DNA from: Collinsella aerofaciens
GTDB lineage: Bacteria; Actinomycetota; Coriobacteriia; Coriobacteriales; Coriobacteriaceae
Assembly: GCA_008668235.1 (NCBI GenBank)
Contig: RQCP01000043.1
Location: forward strand, 1-64,000
Length of the DNA stretch: 64,000 nucleotides
Direction: 5' to 3'
In this document: positions 15,872 through 23,900 of the stretch, piece by piece
How the letters are laid out: every line of letters starts with the position of its first letter
Position numbering within the stretch: the first letter of the stretch is position 1
Position numbers and translations under genes: made by a program
Notes under the pieces: model-generated
The model's database searches: none
What the model was told of the DNA's origin: nothing
Seen by the model: the letters and a program-made list of their open reading frames with translations, nothing else

Positions 15872-16120
15872 ATGGTCGAGTTTACAAAGACGATTAAAGA
15901 TCCGTTGGGACTACATGCCCGCCCGGTTGCGCTTCTCTATGACATTATCGCCAGGCATCGTAGCGACGTGTCGGTCAGCATCGGCGATCGCCATACGGAT
16001 GGCCGCGATATCATGGGACTCATGGCCCTCTATGGTGAGTGCGGCGAGAGCGTTGTCTTTCGTGTTTCGGGCGTGGATGAGGCCTCCTGCGTCACGTCGA
16101 TCAGAAACCTCTCGCTCTAA
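15872..16120 (+). CDS. HPr-family phosphocarrier with Asp at position 46
   Basis: The 82-residue protein is an HPr-fold phosphocarrier. LGLHARPVALL has the PTS phosphorylation site His15 and Arg17 at the canonical numbering. The regulatory site, normally K-S46-I-M-G, reads R-D46-I-M-G, so HPr kinase could not phosphorylate it and it carries a permanent negative charge there. ATG 15872 follows GGGAGGGG. No enzyme I or PTS permease is adjacent, so it may be the general HPr, a Crh-like regulator or a NPr-type paralogue. It is slightly shorter than typical HPr (85-88). A hairpin terminator follows. Confidence 0.85.
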   Translation: MVEFTKTIKDPLGLHARPVALLYDIIARHRSDVSVSIGDRHTDGRDIMGLMALYGECGESVVFRVSGVDEASCVTSIRNLSL

Positions 16121-16135
16121 GCGCATCAATGTGAC

Positions 16136-16152
16136 AAGGGGACAGTCCCCTT
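16136..16152 (+). terminator. Short perfect hairpin after the HPr gene
   Basis: AAGGGGA and TCCCCTT pair across CAG and are followed by TGTTG. The GGGGACAG element also occurs in several other hairpins of this window. Confidence 0.5.
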
Positions 16153-16173
16153 TGTTGCATAAATTGGTATGAC

Positions 16174-16213
16174 AAGGCACCGCAAAGAGATGGTCTTTGT
16201 GGTGCTTCTTTTG
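16174..16213 (+). terminator. Rho-independent terminator after the HPr gene
   Basis: AAGGCACCGCAAAGAG pairs (with G-T and one mismatch) with the downstream GTCTTTGTGGTGCTT across ATG and is followed by CTTTTGTTT. Confidence 0.65.
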
Positions 16214-16257
16214 TTTCATATAGGAAACTTTTTCGAAATCTGAATGGGGACCCTTTC

Positions 16258-16312
16258 CAAAAAGTTAACCACGTGTTAGTTTACTAAAGCGAACATAGAC
16301 GTGGTTAACTTT
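16258..16312 (+). promoter_or_regulatory. Inverted repeats upstream of feoA, candidate metalloregulator site
   Basis: A 15-bp inverted repeat (AAAAGTTAACCACGT at 16259-16273 and its complement at 16298-16312) encloses a second palindrome TTAGTTTACTAA (16275-16286). The inner site resembles DtxR/IdeR-type boxes (TTAG...CTAA). It lies 45-95 bases upstream of feoA, so iron-dependent control is likely. Confidence 0.55.
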
Positions 16313-16355
16313 TAACGCGTCGATGTTGAGGACGAACTGACGTTAGGAGCCACTC

Positions 16356-16598
16356 ATGTCTTGCGGACTGCAGATGCCGGCAATGCCGCTTTCGATGGTA
16401 AAAGCGGGCGAAACCGTGCGCGTGTCTCGTGTAAAGGGCAATGAGGATATGAAGCACCACCTCAAGGACCTCGGCTTTGTCGAGGGCAGCGAAATCCACG
16501 TGGTGAGCTCGAGTGGCGCCAATATCATCGTCACCGTGCTGGGCGCACGCTTTGGTATCGATTCCAAGGTTGCCATGCACATCATGACCGTCGGTTAG
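16356..16598 (+). CDS. feoA: FeoA-family ferrous iron transport protein (first copy)
   Basis: The 80-residue SH3-like protein has the FeoA pattern VKAGETVRVSRVKGNEDMKHHLKDLGFVEGSEIHVV, the signature of a small cytoplasmic partner of FeoB. An ATG at 16356 follows AGGAG. A second feoA follows after 40 bases, then feoB. Tandem FeoA proteins are common in anaerobes; their separate roles are not known from sequence. Confidence 0.9.
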   Translation: MSCGLQMPAMPLSMVKAGETVRVSRVKGNEDMKHHLKDLGFVEGSEIHVVSSSGANIIVTVLGARFGIDSKVAMHIMTVG

Positions 16599-16638
16599 TC
16601 GACGGTATTTCTGTACGCACTGAAAGGGGGACAAGTAA

Positions 16639-16860
16639 ATGAAGACGTTGGGTGACGTTAAGGTGGGCGAGAGCTCCACCATCGTCAAGCTTCACGGTGA
16701 GGGTGCGCTTCGCCGCCACCTTATGGACCTGGGCCTCATCAAGGGCACTTCGTTCAAGGTCGTGAAGGTTGCGCCGCTCGGTGATCCGGTCGAGATCAAC
16801 GTGCGCGGCTACGAGCTTTCCATCCGCAAGGAGGAGGCGGCCGTCGTCGAGGTCCAGTAG
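16639..16860 (+). CDS. feoA: FeoA-family ferrous iron transport protein (second copy)
   Basis: The 73-residue protein repeats the FeoA fold (LGDVKVGESSTIVKLHGEGALRRHLMDLGLIKGTSFKVV, then PLGDPVEINVRGYELSIRKEEA). It is shorter and closer to the classical FeoA form than the first copy. A GGGGG-containing ribosome binding site (GAAAGGGGGAC) precedes the ATG. feoB follows after 122 bases that contain a DtxR-like box. Confidence 0.92.
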   Translation: MKTLGDVKVGESSTIVKLHGEGALRRHLMDLGLIKGTSFKVVKVAPLGDPVEINVRGYELSIRKEEAAVVEVQ

Positions 16861-16888
16861 GGGCTCGCGACGTATGTTTCTGCAGATA

Positions 16889-16908
16889 AAGTTAGGTTTT
16901 TCTAACTT
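16889..16908 (+). promoter_or_regulatory. DtxR/IdeR-like box upstream of feoB
   Basis: AAGTTAG and CTAACTT form an exact 7-bp inverted repeat around six bases (GTTTTT), close to the TTAGG...CTAA consensus of iron-dependent DtxR/IdeR sites. It lies about 75 bases before feoB, suggesting a separate iron-regulated start for feoB. Confidence 0.55.
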
Positions 16909-16982
16909 AATGCAGCATTTTGAAGCACATTATCCAGCCCGTGCGGAGAAAGCAGCGCGGGCACACAAGGAAGAAGGATTGA

Positions 16983-19310
16983 ATGGCGGATTCTCAGATC
17001 CATGTCGCACTGGCGGGTAACCCCAACTGCGGCAAGACCACGCTTTTCAACCTGATCCCCGGCGCCAACGGCTACGTTGGCAACTGGCCCGGCGGCACGG
17101 TTGAGAAAAAGGAGGCCAAGCTCCTAAGCGACAAGAACGTTACCATCACGGACCTCCCTGGTATCTACTCGCTTTCCCCCTACAGCCCCGAGGAGCAATG
17201 CTCGCGCGATTATCTCATGAGCGGCGAGCCCGATGTGGTCGTCCAGGTTGTCGATGCCACCAACCTCGAGCGCAACCTGTACCTGGCGCTTCAGGTTATC
17301 GAGACCGGTCTGCCCGTAGTCGTCGCCCTCAACATGGCCGACTTGGTCGAGAAGAACGGCGACAAGATCGACACCGCCAAGCTGTCCAAGAAGCTCGGCT
17401 GCCCGGTCATGATGATCTCCGCTCTTAAGAACAAGGGTATCAAGGAGCTCTTTGAGCAGGTCAAGAAGTCCGCTGCTTCCAAGGGCCAGGTGCCGGAGCA
17501 CAAGTTCGACTCCTCCATCGAGGACGTTCTGGACCACATCGAAAACAACCTGCCGGCAAGCGTTCCCGCCAACAAGCGCCGCTACTATGCCGTCAAGCTG
17601 TTCGAGCGCGATGCAGATGCCTGCAAGCTCATCAACCTCACCAAGGAGAAGGCCGCTCGCGTCGAAGAGCTGGTCGCTCAGTGCGAGCAGGACTGCGACG
17701 ATGACGCCGAGTCCATCATCACCGGTGAGCGCTATGGCGTCATCACGCACATCATTGATGAGTGCCTCACCAAGGCTCCGGCCAAGATGAGCACCTCCGA
17801 GAAAATCGACCGCGTGGTTACCAACCGTATCCTGGGCCTGCCGATTTTTGTGGTCATCATGTTCTGCGTGTACTACATCGCCGTTTCCACCCTGGGCGGC
17901 ACGGTGACCGACTTCACCAACGACCAGCTCTTTGGTACCGACGGTTGGTACGTGCTCGGTCAGGGCCGCGACGCCTACGACGCGGCCGTCGAGGCCGCGG
18001 GCGACAACGCCGACTCGGTCGACCCGGCGCAGTATGGCCCGTATGTTCCGGGTATTACCACCATGGTCCACGACGCGCTTGTAGCGGGTGGCACCGAGGA
18101 CGGCGGTCTGGTCGATTCGCTGGTCTGCGACGGCATCGTCGGCGGTCTGGGCGCCATCTTCGGCTTTGTGCCGCAGATGTTCCTGCTCTTTGTGATGCTG
18201 TCTTTCCTGGAGGACTGCGGCTACATGGCTCGCGTCGCCTTCATCATGGACCGCGTGTTCCGCCGCTTCGGCCTGTCCGGTAAGTCCTTTATCCCCATGC
18301 TCGTGTCCTCGGGCTGCGGTGTCCCCGGCGTCATGGCCACCAAGACCATCGAGAACGAGAAGGACCGCCGCATGACGGTCATGACCACCACGTTCATTCC
18401 CTGTGGCGCCAAGCTGCCGATCATCGCCCTGCTCATGGGCTCCATCATCGGCGATTCTTCCACCACCGCCGCGTGGATCAGCCCGCTCTTCTACTTCCTG
18501 GGCGTCTTTGCCGTCATCGCCTCGGGCCTCATGCTCAAGAAGACCAAGCTCTTCGCCGGTCGCCCGACGCCGTTCGTTATGGAGCTCCCCGCTTACCACT
18601 TCCCGGCGATCCGCTCTTGGGCGCTGCACGTGTGGGAGCGCTGCTGGGCCTTTATCAAGAAGGCCGGTACGGTCATCTTCGCGTCCACTGTCGTGGTTTG
18701 GTTCCTGTCCAACTTTGGTAGCTACAACGGTTCCTTTGGCTTCCTGCCTGCGATGGACGGCATCCCCGAGGAGTTCATGGACTACTCCGTGCTTGCCATG
18801 CTGGGCAACCTGGTCGCCTGGATCTTCGCCCCGCTCGGCTTTAGCACCTGGCAGGCAACCGCGCTGACCGTCTCGGGCCTTGTGGCTAAGGAGAACGTCG
18901 TCGCAACCGCCGGTTCGCTGCTGTCCGTCGCCGACGCCGGCGAGACTGACCCGAGCCTGTGGACCGCGTTTGCCGGCATGTTCCCGACCATGGGCGCTTG
19001 CGTTGCCTTTGGCGCTTTCAATCTGCTGTGCGCTCCGTGCTTTGCCGCCATAGGTACTATTCGCAACCAGATGGATTCCGGCAAGTGGACTGCGATTGCC
19101 ATCGGCTACGAGTGCGCCTTCGCTTGGGTAATCGGCCTGTTCATCAACCAGTTCTACAACCTGCTTGTCCTTGGACAGTTTGGTATCTGGACGATTGTGG
19201 CCATCGTGCTGCTGGTTGCGATGCTCTTCCAGATCTTCCGTCCCATGCCCAAGCATGCATGGACCGACGAGGACGAGACCAACACTGCCTCCGCCGCAGT
19301 TTCCGCTTAA
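16983..19310 (+). CDS. feoB: Ferrous iron transporter FeoB
   Basis: FeoB imports Fe(II) across the membrane. The 775-residue protein has an N-terminal G domain with GNPNCGKTT (G1), GNWPGGTVE (G2), DLPG (G3), NMAD (G4) and SALKNKG (G5), a helical GDI-like linker to about residue 270, and then the membrane part with two Gate repeats and the conserved SGCGVPGVMATKTIEN and SLVAKENV-like (SGLVAKENVVATAG) motifs. An extra loop of about 60 residues (residues 315-385, rich in Asp/Gly/Ala) separates the first membrane helices. ATG 16983 follows GAAGAAGGA. It is the last gene of the feoA-feoA-feoB set before a strong terminator. Confidence 0.95.
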   Translation: MADSQIHVALAGNPNCGKTTLFNLIPGANGYVGNWPGGTVEKKEAKLLSDKNVTITDLPGIYSLSPYSPEEQCSRDYLMSGEPDVVVQVVDATNLERNLYLALQVIETGLPVVVALNMADLVEKNGDKIDTAKLSKKLGCPVMMISALKNKGIKELFEQVKKSAASKGQVPEHKFDSSIEDVLDHIENNLPASVPANKRRYYAVKLFERDADACKLINLTKEKAARVEELVAQCEQDCDDDAESIITGERYGVITHIIDECLTKAPAKMSTSEKIDRVVTNRILGLPIFVVIMFCVYYIAVSTLGGTVTDFTNDQLFGTDGWYVLGQGRDAYDAAVEAAGDNADSVDPAQYGPYVPGITTMVHDALVAGGTEDGGLVDSLVCDGIVGGLGAIFGFVPQMFLLFVMLSFLEDCGYMARVAFIMDRVFRRFGLSGKSFIPMLVSSGCGVPGVMATKTIENEKDRRMTVMTTTFIPCGAKLPIIALLMGSIIGDSSTTAAWISPLFYFLGVFAVIASGLMLKKTKLFAGRPTPFVMELPAYHFPAIRSWALHVWERCWAFIKKAGTVIFASTVVVWFLSNFGSYNGSFGFLPAMDGIPEEFMDYSVLAMLGNLVAWIFAPLGFSTWQATALTVSGLVAKENVVATAGSLLSVADAGETDPSLWTAFAGMFPTMGACVAFGAFNLLCAPCFAAIGTIRNQMDSGKWTAIAIGYECAFAWVIGLFINQFYNLLVLGQFGIWTIVAIVLLVAMLFQIFRPMPKHAWTDEDETNTASAAVSA

Positions 19311-19338
19311 GTCCGAATAAGGATTAGCCCCTTTCCAC

Positions 19339-19372
19339 GAGCCCGGGTGTCCCAGCGACACTCGGGCTTTTT
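19339..19372 (+). terminator. Rho-independent terminator of feoB
   Basis: AGCCCGGGTGT pairs with ACACTCGGGCT (one mismatch) across seven bases, followed by five T residues. Confidence 0.9.
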
Positions 19373-19485
19373 GGTGGGAGAGATATGGCATTTCCGCAGA
19401 TAAAACTGACCAAATTCAACTTGTCCCTTTTTGGTAGGTGGAGAATGGGGTAAAGTAAGTGATGGTTAACTAGAGGAGGCTTGCT

Positions 19486-19686
19486 ATGGCACCTATCGAT
19501 ATTGTTGTACTGGCTGTTATCGGCGTTGCGTTTGTCGCCGTGTGCGTGCGCATCTACCGCAAGGGCACCTGCGCCGACTGCGCTCAGGGTGGCGTTTGCA
19601 CGGGGCATTGCTCCAACAAAAAGACGTGCGCTGCACTTAAGGGCGTAGACAAAATCGCCGAAGACTTGGGCCGCGGTATTCATTAG
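19486..19686 (+). CDS. FeoB-associated Cys-rich membrane protein
   Basis: The 66-residue protein has one N-terminal transmembrane helix (about residues 4-22) and then a cytosolic Cys-rich segment, CADCAQGGVCTGHCSNKKTC, with five Cys and one His in CxxC and CxxxC-like spacing. Small proteins of this kind accompany feoB in many anaerobes and may play the part of FeoC. ATG 19486 follows AGAGGAGG. It has its own transcription unit downstream of the feoB terminator. Confidence 0.8.
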   Translation: MAPIDIVVLAVIGVAFVAVCVRIYRKGTCADCAQGGVCTGHCSNKKTCAALKGVDKIAEDLGRGIH

Positions 19687-19788
19687 TCGACCGGCGTTTG
19701 GGCATGTTTGACTACGGATACGGCAGTTGCTGATACGATAGGTACGTTAGCAACTGCCGCCGAGCGGCTCAAACGAAAGGAAGCCTGT

Positions 19789-21738
19789 ATGGAGTCCTCC
19801 GCCTATCCGATGCTCTTTAGCCCGATCAAGGTCGGTACGACCGAGGTCAAGAACCGCGTCTTTATGCCGCCGGTGTCCACCAACCTGGCCGATCATGGCT
19901 ATGTGACCGACGACTTGGTCGATCATTACCGTGCCCGCGCCAAGGGCGGCGTGGGCCTCATCATTACCGAGGTCGTGACGGTCGAGCCTACCTATACCTA
20001 TCTGCCGGGCGACATGTGCTGCTACGACGACACGTTTATCCCCGGCTGGGAAAAGCTCGCCGCGGCCGTCCACGAGTATGGCTGCAAGATCATGCCGCAG
20101 CTCTTCCATCCCGCCTATATGGCCTTTAACATTCCGGGCACGCCGCGCCTGATCGCTCCGTCCTTTGTGGGCCCGTCCTATGCCCGCGAAGCGCCGCGCC
20201 CCATCACGGTCGATGAGATTCACGAGCTTACGCATCAGTTTGGCGACGCTGCTGTGCGTATGCAGAAGGCCGGTGTCGATGGCGTCGAGGTCCACGCGGC
20301 ACACGCCCACGGCATGCTCGGTGGCTTTTTGACTCCGCTCTACAACAAGCGTACCGATGAGTACGGCGGCTCGCTCGACGCCCGTATGCGCTTCTTGCTC
20401 GAGGTCATCGCCGAGATTCGCGAGCGCTGCGGCAAGGACTTTATCATCGACGTCCGTATCTCGGGCGACGAGTACACCGATGGCGGCCTGACCCTCAACG
20501 ACATGATCTACGTCTCGCGTCGCCTGGAGAAGGCCGGCGTCGACATGATTCATGTGTCGGGCGGCACCACCATCAAGCGCGGCTCCGCCATTCCCGCCGC
20601 CGGTACTCAGCAGGCCTCGCACGCCGCTTGCTCGCGCGAGATCAAAAAGCACGTCAACATCCCCGTCGCTACTGTCGGCCGCATCAACGAGGCCTGGATC
20701 GCCGAGGAGCTGATCGAGGACGGCGCTGCCGACATCTGCATGATGGGCCGCGCCAATCTGTGCGATGCCGAGTTCTGCAACAAGGCCGCTGCCGGCAACG
20801 CCGACGACATCCGCCCCTGCATTGGCTGCCTGCGCTGCCTGAACGGCATTATGTTTGGCAAGCGCATCTCCTGCACCGTCAACCCCGATGTTGAGCGCGA
20901 CGAGGCCGGCTACGAGCCTGCCGACGAGGTCAAGAACGTGCTCGTTGTGGGCGCCGGTCCTGCGGGCATGGAGGCAGCCTACATTGCTGCCAAGCGTGGT
21001 CATAACGTGGTGCTCGTGGATAAGCAGGACGAGCCGGGCGGCGAGATGCGCATCGCAGCCGTTCCGCCGGCAAAGCAGGAGCTCACCCGCGTGATCAAGT
21101 ATCAGTACCGTCGCCTGGCCGAGGCCGGCGTGAAGTGCGTATTTGGCACCGAGCTTTCGGCCGAGGACATTCAGCGCGACTACGCAGGTTACGAGGTTGT
21201 CCTGGCTTATGGCGCCGAGCCCATCGCTCCGGCCTTCATGCAGGGCTTTAAGCAAGTTATGACAGCTGACGACCTGCTGGGTGGCAAGGCTTTCCCGGGC
21301 AAGAAGATCGTCATCGTGGGCGGCGGCACCGTCGGTTGCGAGACGGCCGATTACCTGGCCCCGCTGGTCAACGACCTGTCGCCGGCCAACCGCGATGTCA
21401 CTGTTATCGAGATGACCAAGACGCTCGCCGCCAACGAGGGCGGTGCCGGCCGCGCGGTGCTCATCACGCGCATGCTCTCAAAGGGTGTTCACGTGCTGAC
21501 CGAGGCCAAGGTGACCGAGATCACCGAGGACACCATCAGCTACGAGAAGGACGGCGAGGTCCACACCATCACCGGTGCCGATACGCTGGTGCTTGCCATG
21601 GGCTATCGTCCCAACACCAAGCTTGCCGACGACCTTGCCGCTGCCGGTGTCGCCACCCACGTGCTGGGCGACGCCAGCAAGTGCGGCAACATCCGCGACG
21701 CCATCGGTGATGGCTACAAGGTTGCCTGCGAACTCTAG
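19789..21738 (+). CDS. NADH:flavin oxidoreductase of the old yellow enzyme / 2,4-dienoyl-CoA reductase type
   Basis: The 649-residue protein has an N-terminal FMN-binding TIM barrel (residues 1-360, LFSPIKVGTTEVKNRVFMPP, HAAHAHGMLGGFLTPLYNKRTDEYGGS), a 4Fe-4S cluster motif CIGCLRCLNGIMF...C (about 344-361), and FAD and NAD(P) Rossmann domains (VLVVGAGPAGMEAAY, about residue 384; KIVIVGGGTVGCETADYL, about 506). This order is that of FadH, trimethylamine dehydrogenase, BaiCD/BaiH and the daidzein reductases of gut Coriobacteriia. It probably reduces an activated C=C bond with NADH, but the substrate cannot be read from the sequence. ATG 19789 follows AAAGGAAG. It stands alone. Confidence 0.88.
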   Translation: MESSAYPMLFSPIKVGTTEVKNRVFMPPVSTNLADHGYVTDDLVDHYRARAKGGVGLIITEVVTVEPTYTYLPGDMCCYDDTFIPGWEKLAAAVHEYGCKIMPQLFHPAYMAFNIPGTPRLIAPSFVGPSYAREAPRPITVDEIHELTHQFGDAAVRMQKAGVDGVEVHAAHAHGMLGGFLTPLYNKRTDEYGGSLDARMRFLLEVIAEIRERCGKDFIIDVRISGDEYTDGGLTLNDMIYVSRRLEKAGVDMIHVSGGTTIKRGSAIPAAGTQQASHAACSREIKKHVNIPVATVGRINEAWIAEELIEDGAADICMMGRANLCDAEFCNKAAAGNADDIRPCIGCLRCLNGIMFGKRISCTVNPDVERDEAGYEPADEVKNVLVVGAGPAGMEAAYIAAKRGHNVVLVDKQDEPGGEMRIAAVPPAKQELTRVIKYQYRRLAEAGVKCVFGTELSAEDIQRDYAGYEVVLAYGAEPIAPAFMQGFKQVMTADDLLGGKAFPGKKIVIVGGGTVGCETADYLAPLVNDLSPANRDVTVIEMTKTLAANEGGAGRAVLITRMLSKGVHVLTEAKVTEITEDTISYEKDGEVHTITGADTLVLAMGYRPNTKLADDLAAAGVATHVLGDASKCGNIRDAIGDGYKVACEL

Positions 21739-21756
21739 CCGGCCCCTTGTTGCGTG

Positions 21757-21802
21757 AGGGCAGGTTACTTTGCACCAACTTGGTGCATGTAAACCTGACC
21801 CC
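21757..21802 (+). terminator. Hairpin after the flavin oxidoreductase
   Basis: GGGCAGGTTACTTTGCACC pairs imperfectly with GGTGCATGTAAACCTGACCC across a short AACT loop. No T-run follows, so termination may be weak or factor-dependent. Confidence 0.5.
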
Positions 21803-21889
21803 ATTGACGAGGTCGCCGCCATCCTAGGGCGGCTTCATGGAGTAGCGCCCGTACGCATCGAATTTCTCCTCTCATAGATGTGCGGCACA

Positions 21890-21928
21890 AAGAGCCCCGA
21901 GTTCATACGAGCTCGGGGCTCTTTTCGT
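21890..21928 (+). terminator. Strong hairpin terminator, possibly bidirectional
   Basis: AGAGCCCCGAG and CTCGGGGCTCT pair across about 13 bases and are followed by TTTCGTTT. It separates the flavin oxidoreductase from the operators of the next gene. Confidence 0.85.
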
Positions 21929-21949
21929 TTGGATTGCAGACGTATTGAC

Positions 21950-22083
21950 AGACGAAAACAGTCTGCGTCCGGTATTGAGCCATACGAAAGCGAAATTATG
22001 CGTCTTAATTCCGTACGCAAATCAAGACGAAAACTGTTTGCGTCTTGGATAAATCAATACGCAAACAGTTTTCGTCTTATAAT
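21950..22083 (+). promoter_or_regulatory. Three palindromic operators and promoter of the AlbA_2 gene
   Basis: Three copies of a site AGACGAAAAC-(T/A)GTTTGCGTCT are present: 21950-21969 (imperfect), 22024-22046 and 22059-22078. The second and third are an exact 20-bp inverted pair (AAGACGAAAACTGTTTGCGT and its complement) separated by 15 bases. The third runs into a perfect -10 TATAAT at 22078-22083, so bound protein would block RNA polymerase. Autoregulation by the following gene is a reasonable guess, since it ends in a winged-helix-like domain. Confidence 0.8.
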
Positions 22084-22120
22084 ACGGTCATGAATAGTAC
22101 GAAACGAAGAGGTTGTGCAT

Positions 22121-23374
22121 ATGGTTGTTAGAGAGAGCCCTACAGTCGAATACAAGGAAAGCGTTACGCCGACGTTTCTTAAAACGGTGAGCGCCTATGC
22201 AAACTATGGGACGGGCAAGATTGAGTTTGGCGTTGATGACGAGGGCGAGGTTGTCGGCCTTGCAGATCCGGTCGCAGAGTGTCTCCGCATCGAGAACATG
22301 ATTAATGACAGCTTGGACCCCGCTCCCCGTTACACGCTCGAGCCCGATGAGAAACACGGGACCGTAATCCTTACGGTTTATGAGGGACAGGACAAACCCT
22401 ATCGAAGCAAGGGAAAGGCCTACAGGCGAAACGATTCGGCAACGGTGGAGGTCGACCGGTTTGAGTATGGCAGGCTGACGCTCGAAGGCAGCAACGTAAC
22501 GTTCGACGCGCTCACGTCGGCTCGCCAGGACTTGAGCTTTCATACGCTCGAGCATAAGTGTGTTGAACACCTCGGCATTTCCGAGCTAACGTCGGATATC
22601 TTGCGTACGCTTCGCTTGCTCGGCAAGGATGGCTATACCAATGCCGCGGCGATTTTAGCAGATAAGAATGATTTTCCGGGCATCGACTGCGTCCGTTTTG
22701 GCGATACCGAGGATGTGATCTTGGATCGCGAGGCGGCGACAAATGTATCCGCAATTGAGCAGGTGGACAGGGCGGTGGCTATGCTTGCACGCTACTACCG
22801 TTATGAGCGTATCGAAGGGATGGAGCGCGTCCAAACCGATCGAATTCCTCTTGAGGCATTCCGCGAAGCTGTTGCAAACGCTTTGGTGCATCGGACGTGG
22901 GACGTTCGAGCGAACGTTCAAATTGCCCTGTACGATGATCGCGTCGTTGTGACCTCCCCCGGATCGCTGCCCGCCGGTTTGACGACGGAACAATACCTGT
23001 ATGGGCAGATATCCGTGCTCAGAAACCCCATCGTTGCAGAGGCCTTCTTAAAGCTGGATTACATCGAGAAATTTGGTACGGGAATTGCGCGCATTAGACG
23101 TGCCTATCGCGATTCGATCAATCAACCAATTTTTGATGTTCGCGGCGGCATGGTGGCCGTCACATTGCCCGTTACCGATGCCCTTGAAGGGTCCGAGGAA
23201 GAGGTCCAGGTTCTCAAGGCCTTGTCGGGCGGTCGAATTATATCGCGAAGCGAGATTGAAAAACAGACGGGGCTGAGCCGCATGCGGACGTTGACGGCAC
23301 TCGAATCTCTGCTTGAACGGAATGCAATCGTAAGGCAGGGAACCGGGCGGGCCACGAAATACGAGCGCTCATAG
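22121..23374 (+). CDS. AlbA_2 (Schlafen-like) and GHKL-ATPase-like protein, putative regulator
   Basis: The 417-residue protein begins with an AlbA_2/AAA_4 domain (residues 5-110, EYKESVTPTFLKTVSAYANYGTGKIEFGVDDEGEVVGL), continues with an ATP-binding histidine-kinase-like fold (about 225-345, EAVANALVHRTWDVRANVQIALYDDRVVVTSPG, LRNPIVAEAFLKLDYIEKFGTGIARIRRAY), and ends in a winged helix (SRSEIEKQTGLSRMRTLTALESLLERNAIV). Proteins of this build are widespread putative transcription factors or nucleic-acid-binding ATPases of unclear function, some linked to phage defence. ATG 22121 follows GAAGAGG; a GTG six bases upstream is less likely. Three operators overlap its promoter. Confidence 0.8.
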   Translation: MVVRESPTVEYKESVTPTFLKTVSAYANYGTGKIEFGVDDEGEVVGLADPVAECLRIENMINDSLDPAPRYTLEPDEKHGTVILTVYEGQDKPYRSKGKAYRRNDSATVEVDRFEYGRLTLEGSNVTFDALTSARQDLSFHTLEHKCVEHLGISELTSDILRTLRLLGKDGYTNAAAILADKNDFPGIDCVRFGDTEDVILDREAATNVSAIEQVDRAVAMLARYYRYERIEGMERVQTDRIPLEAFREAVANALVHRTWDVRANVQIALYDDRVVVTSPGSLPAGLTTEQYLYGQISVLRNPIVAEAFLKLDYIEKFGTGIARIRRAYRDSINQPIFDVRGGMVAVTLPVTDALEGSEEEVQVLKALSGGRIISRSEIEKQTGLSRMRTLTALESLLERNAIVRQGTGRATKYERS

Positions 23375-23396
23375 TCAAAAAGAGCCATGGTACAAG

Positions 23397-23431
23397 ACGG
23401 ACCCCAAGCCAGCGTTGGCTTGGGGTCCGTT
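23397..23431 (+). terminator. Hairpin terminator after the AlbA_2 gene
   Basis: ACGGACCCCAAGCCA pairs exactly with TGGCTTGGGGTCCGT across GCGT, 23 bases after the stop codon; only TATG follows, without a long T-run. Confidence 0.75.
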
Positions 23432-23470
23432 ATGTCCCGGATGGTAACGGGCCGATTATTGTCAAGTTAT

Positions 23471-23520
23471 AGCAAAGTATGGCGACGTACAGCAAAGTAT
23501 AGTGAGATATAGCAAGCCGT
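23471..23520. repeat. 20-bp-phased short direct repeats
   Basis: AGCAAAGTAT occurs at 23471-23480 and 23491-23500, and a partial copy AGCAAGCCGT at 23511-23520, giving an exact 20-base period (about two helical turns). Function unknown; it lies between the AlbA_2 terminator and the MITE-like element. Confidence 0.5.
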
Positions 23521-23607
23521 ATAGCGCGCCTTGATTATCAACCGTCCGTATTTCACAGCAACTTATAACAGGCTCGGGGTGCCAATTTGGGGTGCAGTAG
23601 TGCTGCG

Positions 23608-23765
23608 CCACGAAAAGGGCCTATCTACTACGTTTAAGCCGCAGAGGTCAACCATAGTCGGCTTTTTCGAAAATCGACAAGCTGTCTACCTGCGGTTTTG
23701 TTTTCACGGTTTTCGGTATGGCCGAGGCTATCCGTGTTAATGTAGTAGATGGGCCACTTTTGTGG
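23608..23765. mobile_element. MITE-like element with imperfect terminal inverted repeats
   Basis: The left end CCACGAAAAGGGCCTATC...TACTACGTTTAA (23608-23637) is the near-complement of the right end at 23737-23765 (TTAATGTAGTAGATGGGCC then ACTTTTGTGG). The 158-bp unit has no coding capacity. Inner arms (CCGCAG... CTGCGG, and two GCC/GGC-rich stretches) could fold further. It lies in the 526-base gap before the GntR gene. Confidence 0.6.
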
Positions 23766-23803
23766 CAAGGGGGCCGATCTGCGGGCCAGGGTAGCTAAAA
23801 GAG

Positions 23804-23840
23804 CCCCGACCCAAAAAGACTGATTGGGAGCTGGGGCGTG
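23804..23840. terminator. Imperfect hairpin near the GntR gene
   Basis: GCCCCGACCCAA pairs with TTGGGAGCTGGGGC with small bulges across about nine bases. It may end transcription from upstream; no T-run. Confidence 0.4.
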
Positions 23841-23900
23841 TCGATGCGATAGTATTACGTGGTGAAATTCGACAAACCGTGGGCTTCATCCGAGGGCTTT

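Noticed and set aside
17124..19391. Long minus-strand frame opposite feoB (about 750 codons)
   Set aside because: Antisense shadow of a conserved gene; the composition is artefactual and no domain is recognisable.
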